From positions 124,001 to 188,000 of the forward strand of contig NZ_FNKP01000001.1 of assembly GCF_900099835.1 (NCBI RefSeq): 64,000 bases of DNA, given 5' to 3'. Origin of the DNA: Paraburkholderia fungorum. GTDB lineage: Bacteria > Pseudomonadota > Gammaproteobacteria > Burkholderiales > Burkholderiaceae. This document shows positions 62,888 to 64,000 of the stretch, piece after piece. Position numbers and translations under genes: made by a program. The notes under the pieces are model-generated. The model did no database searches. It worked only from the letters and a program-made list of their open reading frames with translations, and was not told where the DNA came from. Within the stretch, counting starts at the first letter, position 1, and each line of letters opens with the position of its first letter.

Positions 62888-62922
62888 CTTACACTATTTA
62901 ACTTTGTGAAATTTTGTGTAAG
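62888..62922. promoter_or_regulatory. Inverted repeat CTTACAC-N21-GTGTAAG
   Basis: Perfect 7-bp arms with a 21-bp A/T-rich centre, in the lowest-GC part of this gap. A possible operator for the acyltransferase gene or for an unseen small plus-strand transcript. Confidence 0.4.
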
Positions 62923-63178
62923 GTATGAGGGACATCCCCGATAGCCTGGCGTCGCTCTCTTCGCAGCACAGGATGCAGGCGGCGCAGAGCCTTATGGCTG
63001 CGGCTTTTTATGAAGCTGGCGTGTCGGTCCTGCGGGGTTCGATGAGAACGGCTTGGGGGTTCGGCGCCCGAGGAGCGCCGTCGCTGCTGGCTGGCTGTTT
63101 CCTGGAGGGCACGCGGCGCGTCCGGTTGCTTTCTCCGGCAGCGCCCCTGCGCTGCCTTGCCTCACCGGTTACGCCACG

Positions 63179-64000
63179 TCAGTCTGCCGTCCCCGCGATC
63201 TCGGCCAATCGCCGTGCGTAAGCACGGGCGACCGCATCCACTGAGTAGTCACGCTCGATGCGTGCCTTGCCCGCCTGAGCAATCCTCTCACGCAACGGTG
63301 CGTCGTCGATCATGCGTTTCAGCTGTTCGGCCGCGATCGCGACGTCGGGATCGCACCAGTACTGCCCTTCGGAGAATAGATAGTCGCCGGCACGCAGCGG
63401 GATGAGTTCGCCATCTACGAGGAACGCGGTGTCCGCTTCGCAGAAGTCGACGTTGCCGGAGAAGTTGGTCGCCACGACCGGCTGCCCCAGCGCCATAGCC
63501 TCGGCGATCACGCGACCGAAGCCTTCACTGCGATGCAGCGAAACATAGGCATCGCAACAGGCCATGAAGTCGGTCGAATCCTGCCGGCTCATCCGCTCGG
63601 ACATGATGTAAATACGGCTGTCGCCCGCAGCCAGGTCGAGCACTGCGCGCCAAACCGGATCGTCGTCACGCACGTTCATCGCCTTGATGGCGAGCCCGAC
63701 GCCCGCGCCCTGCTGGCCGAACGCCTGCTTGAACGCCTGCACGCCGGCGAGCGGATTCTTGCGGCTAAGCCACGAGTTGCCGTCGAACATCAGATAGAAC
63801 AGAAACTCGTTCGACGGCAGCCCGAACCGTTCGCGTGTCGGGTCTTTCAACGCAGGCACTTCGACGGCCATTGGCATGTAATGGACCGGCGTGTCGCCCA
63901 AGGGGCTATAGACACTCTGCACGAAGCGGCTCTGCGCCCAGATCTCGTCGACCATATGATGCACATTGCCGAACGCGCTCGGCCAGTGAGGCAGTTCCCA
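63179..64000 (-). CDS. Glycosyltransferase family 4, C-terminal part (cut by window edge)
   Basis: Open from the right edge (first visible residues WELPHWPSAFGNVHHMVDEIWAQS, written in part) to a stop at 63179, about 273 residues. The GT-B C-terminal domain is clear: FYLMFDGNSWLSRKNPLAGVQAF (donor-domain start), DSRIYIMSERMSRQD, and CDAYVSLHRSEGFGRVIAEAMALGQPVVAT, which is the E-x7-E donor block. The last 40 residues are helical, as usual. The N-terminal acceptor domain lies outside the window. Another gene of the surface-glycan island; substrate unknown. Confidence 0.88.
   Translation of the reverse strand, partial: WELPHWPSAFGNVHHMVDEIWAQSRFVQSVYSPLGDTPVHYMPMAVEVPALKDPTRERFGLPSNEFLFYLMFDGNSWLSRKNPLAGVQAFKQAFGQQGAGVGLAIKAMNVRDDDPVWRAVLDLAAGDSRIYIMSERMSRQDSTDFMACCDAYVSLHRSEGFGRVIAEAMALGQPVVATNFSGNVDFCEADTAFLVDGELIPLRAGDYLFSEGQYWCDPDVAIAAEQLKRMIDDAPLRERIAQAGKARIERDYSVDAVARAYARRLAEIAGTAD

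Larger units (their letters stand above)
62723..63178. other. Intergenic region upstream of the O-acyltransferase gene
   Basis: 456 bp. From left to right: the acyltransferase leader, the C9 homopolymer (62801-62809), a markedly A/T-rich block (about 62880-62925) with the inverted repeat CTTACAC (62888-62894) / GTGTAAG (62916-62922), then GC-rich sequence with a weak stem-loop followed by TTTTT (about 62983-63009). A 98-codon plus-strand open frame here shows no protein-like features. Confidence 0.55.

Noticed and set aside
62925..63221. 98-codon plus-strand open frame upstream of the O-acyltransferase gene
   Set aside because: No ribosome site, biased composition, no recognisable motif, and it overlaps the end of the GT4 gene on the other strand.
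1..64000. CRISPR arrays, tRNA/rRNA genes, insertion sequences, prophage or integrase genes
   Set aside because: None was seen on reading; no regularly spaced repeats, CCA-ended cloverleaf candidates or transposase motifs were recognised, though small RNA genes could be missed by eye.

Overview
The window looks like chromosomal DNA of a Burkholderia-type betaproteobacterium (Burkholderia/Paraburkholderia/Caballeronia). The evidence is the high GC content, the gene orders flgJ-to-flgB with divergent flgA-flgM-flgN, flhB-flhA / flhF-flhG-fliA and motA-motB-cheY-cheA-cheW-mcp-cheR-cheD-cheB-cheY-cheZ behind flhDC, and family pairs such as DUF2844/DUF3443. No tRNA, rRNA, CRISPR array or insertion sequence was recognised.

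Region 1 (1-33.7 kb) is a nearly complete flagellar and chemotaxis regulon. The rod, hook and ring genes flgBCDEFGHIJ run on the minus strand, with flgJ cut by the window edge. Divergent from them are flgA (P-ring chaperone), flgM (anti-sigma-28) and flgN (chaperone), closed by a strong terminator. A HicA/HicB toxin-antitoxin pair separates these from fliA-flhG-flhF and flhB-flhA, all on the minus strand. A two-gene DUF2844/DUF3443 secreted module follows, then the chemotaxis/motor operon and the master regulator flhDC. Sigma-28 promoter sequences can be read directly upstream of flgM, motA and fliC, so the FlgM/FliA checkpoint is visible. The flhDC upstream region is long (716 bp). It holds a good sigma-70-like promoter about 345 bp upstream of flhD and several perfect palindromes.

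Region 2 (34-43.8 kb) holds unrelated single genes: a GT4 glycosyltransferase, an H-NS family protein, aquaporin Z, a histidine phosphatase, a small secreted His/Asp/Arg-rich protein, a HAD phosphatase, a BadF-type kinase, 3-methyladenine glycosylase Tag, an unknown CxxC protein, ribosomal protein S21 and an aldo/keto reductase.

Region 3 (44-64 kb) starts with flagellin fliC, the cap fliD and a fliT-like chaperone. A glycan island follows: a 967-residue TPR/OGT-like (GT41) protein, a GT2-like protein, and a minus-strand six-gene operon (methyltransferase, two compact divergent DegT-family proteins, methyltransferase, FAD-type oxidoreductase, GNAT-like acyltransferase). Divergent from that is a plus-strand operon (FdtA-like ketoisomerase, canonical DegT aminotransferase, GT2, unknown protein). 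An acyltransferase-3 membrane protein and a truncated GT4 glycosyltransferase end the window. The most economical reading is that this island makes an unusual amino/methylated sugar and attaches it to flagellin and/or a surface polysaccharide.

The observations most worth following are the six-gene DegT/DegT/FAD/methyltransferase operon, the pepsin-like double D(T/S)GS signature in the DUF3443 lipoprotein, the architecture of the flhDC control region, the FlhG homologue with no P-loop lysine, and a C9 tract in the apparent promoter region of the O-acyltransferase gene.
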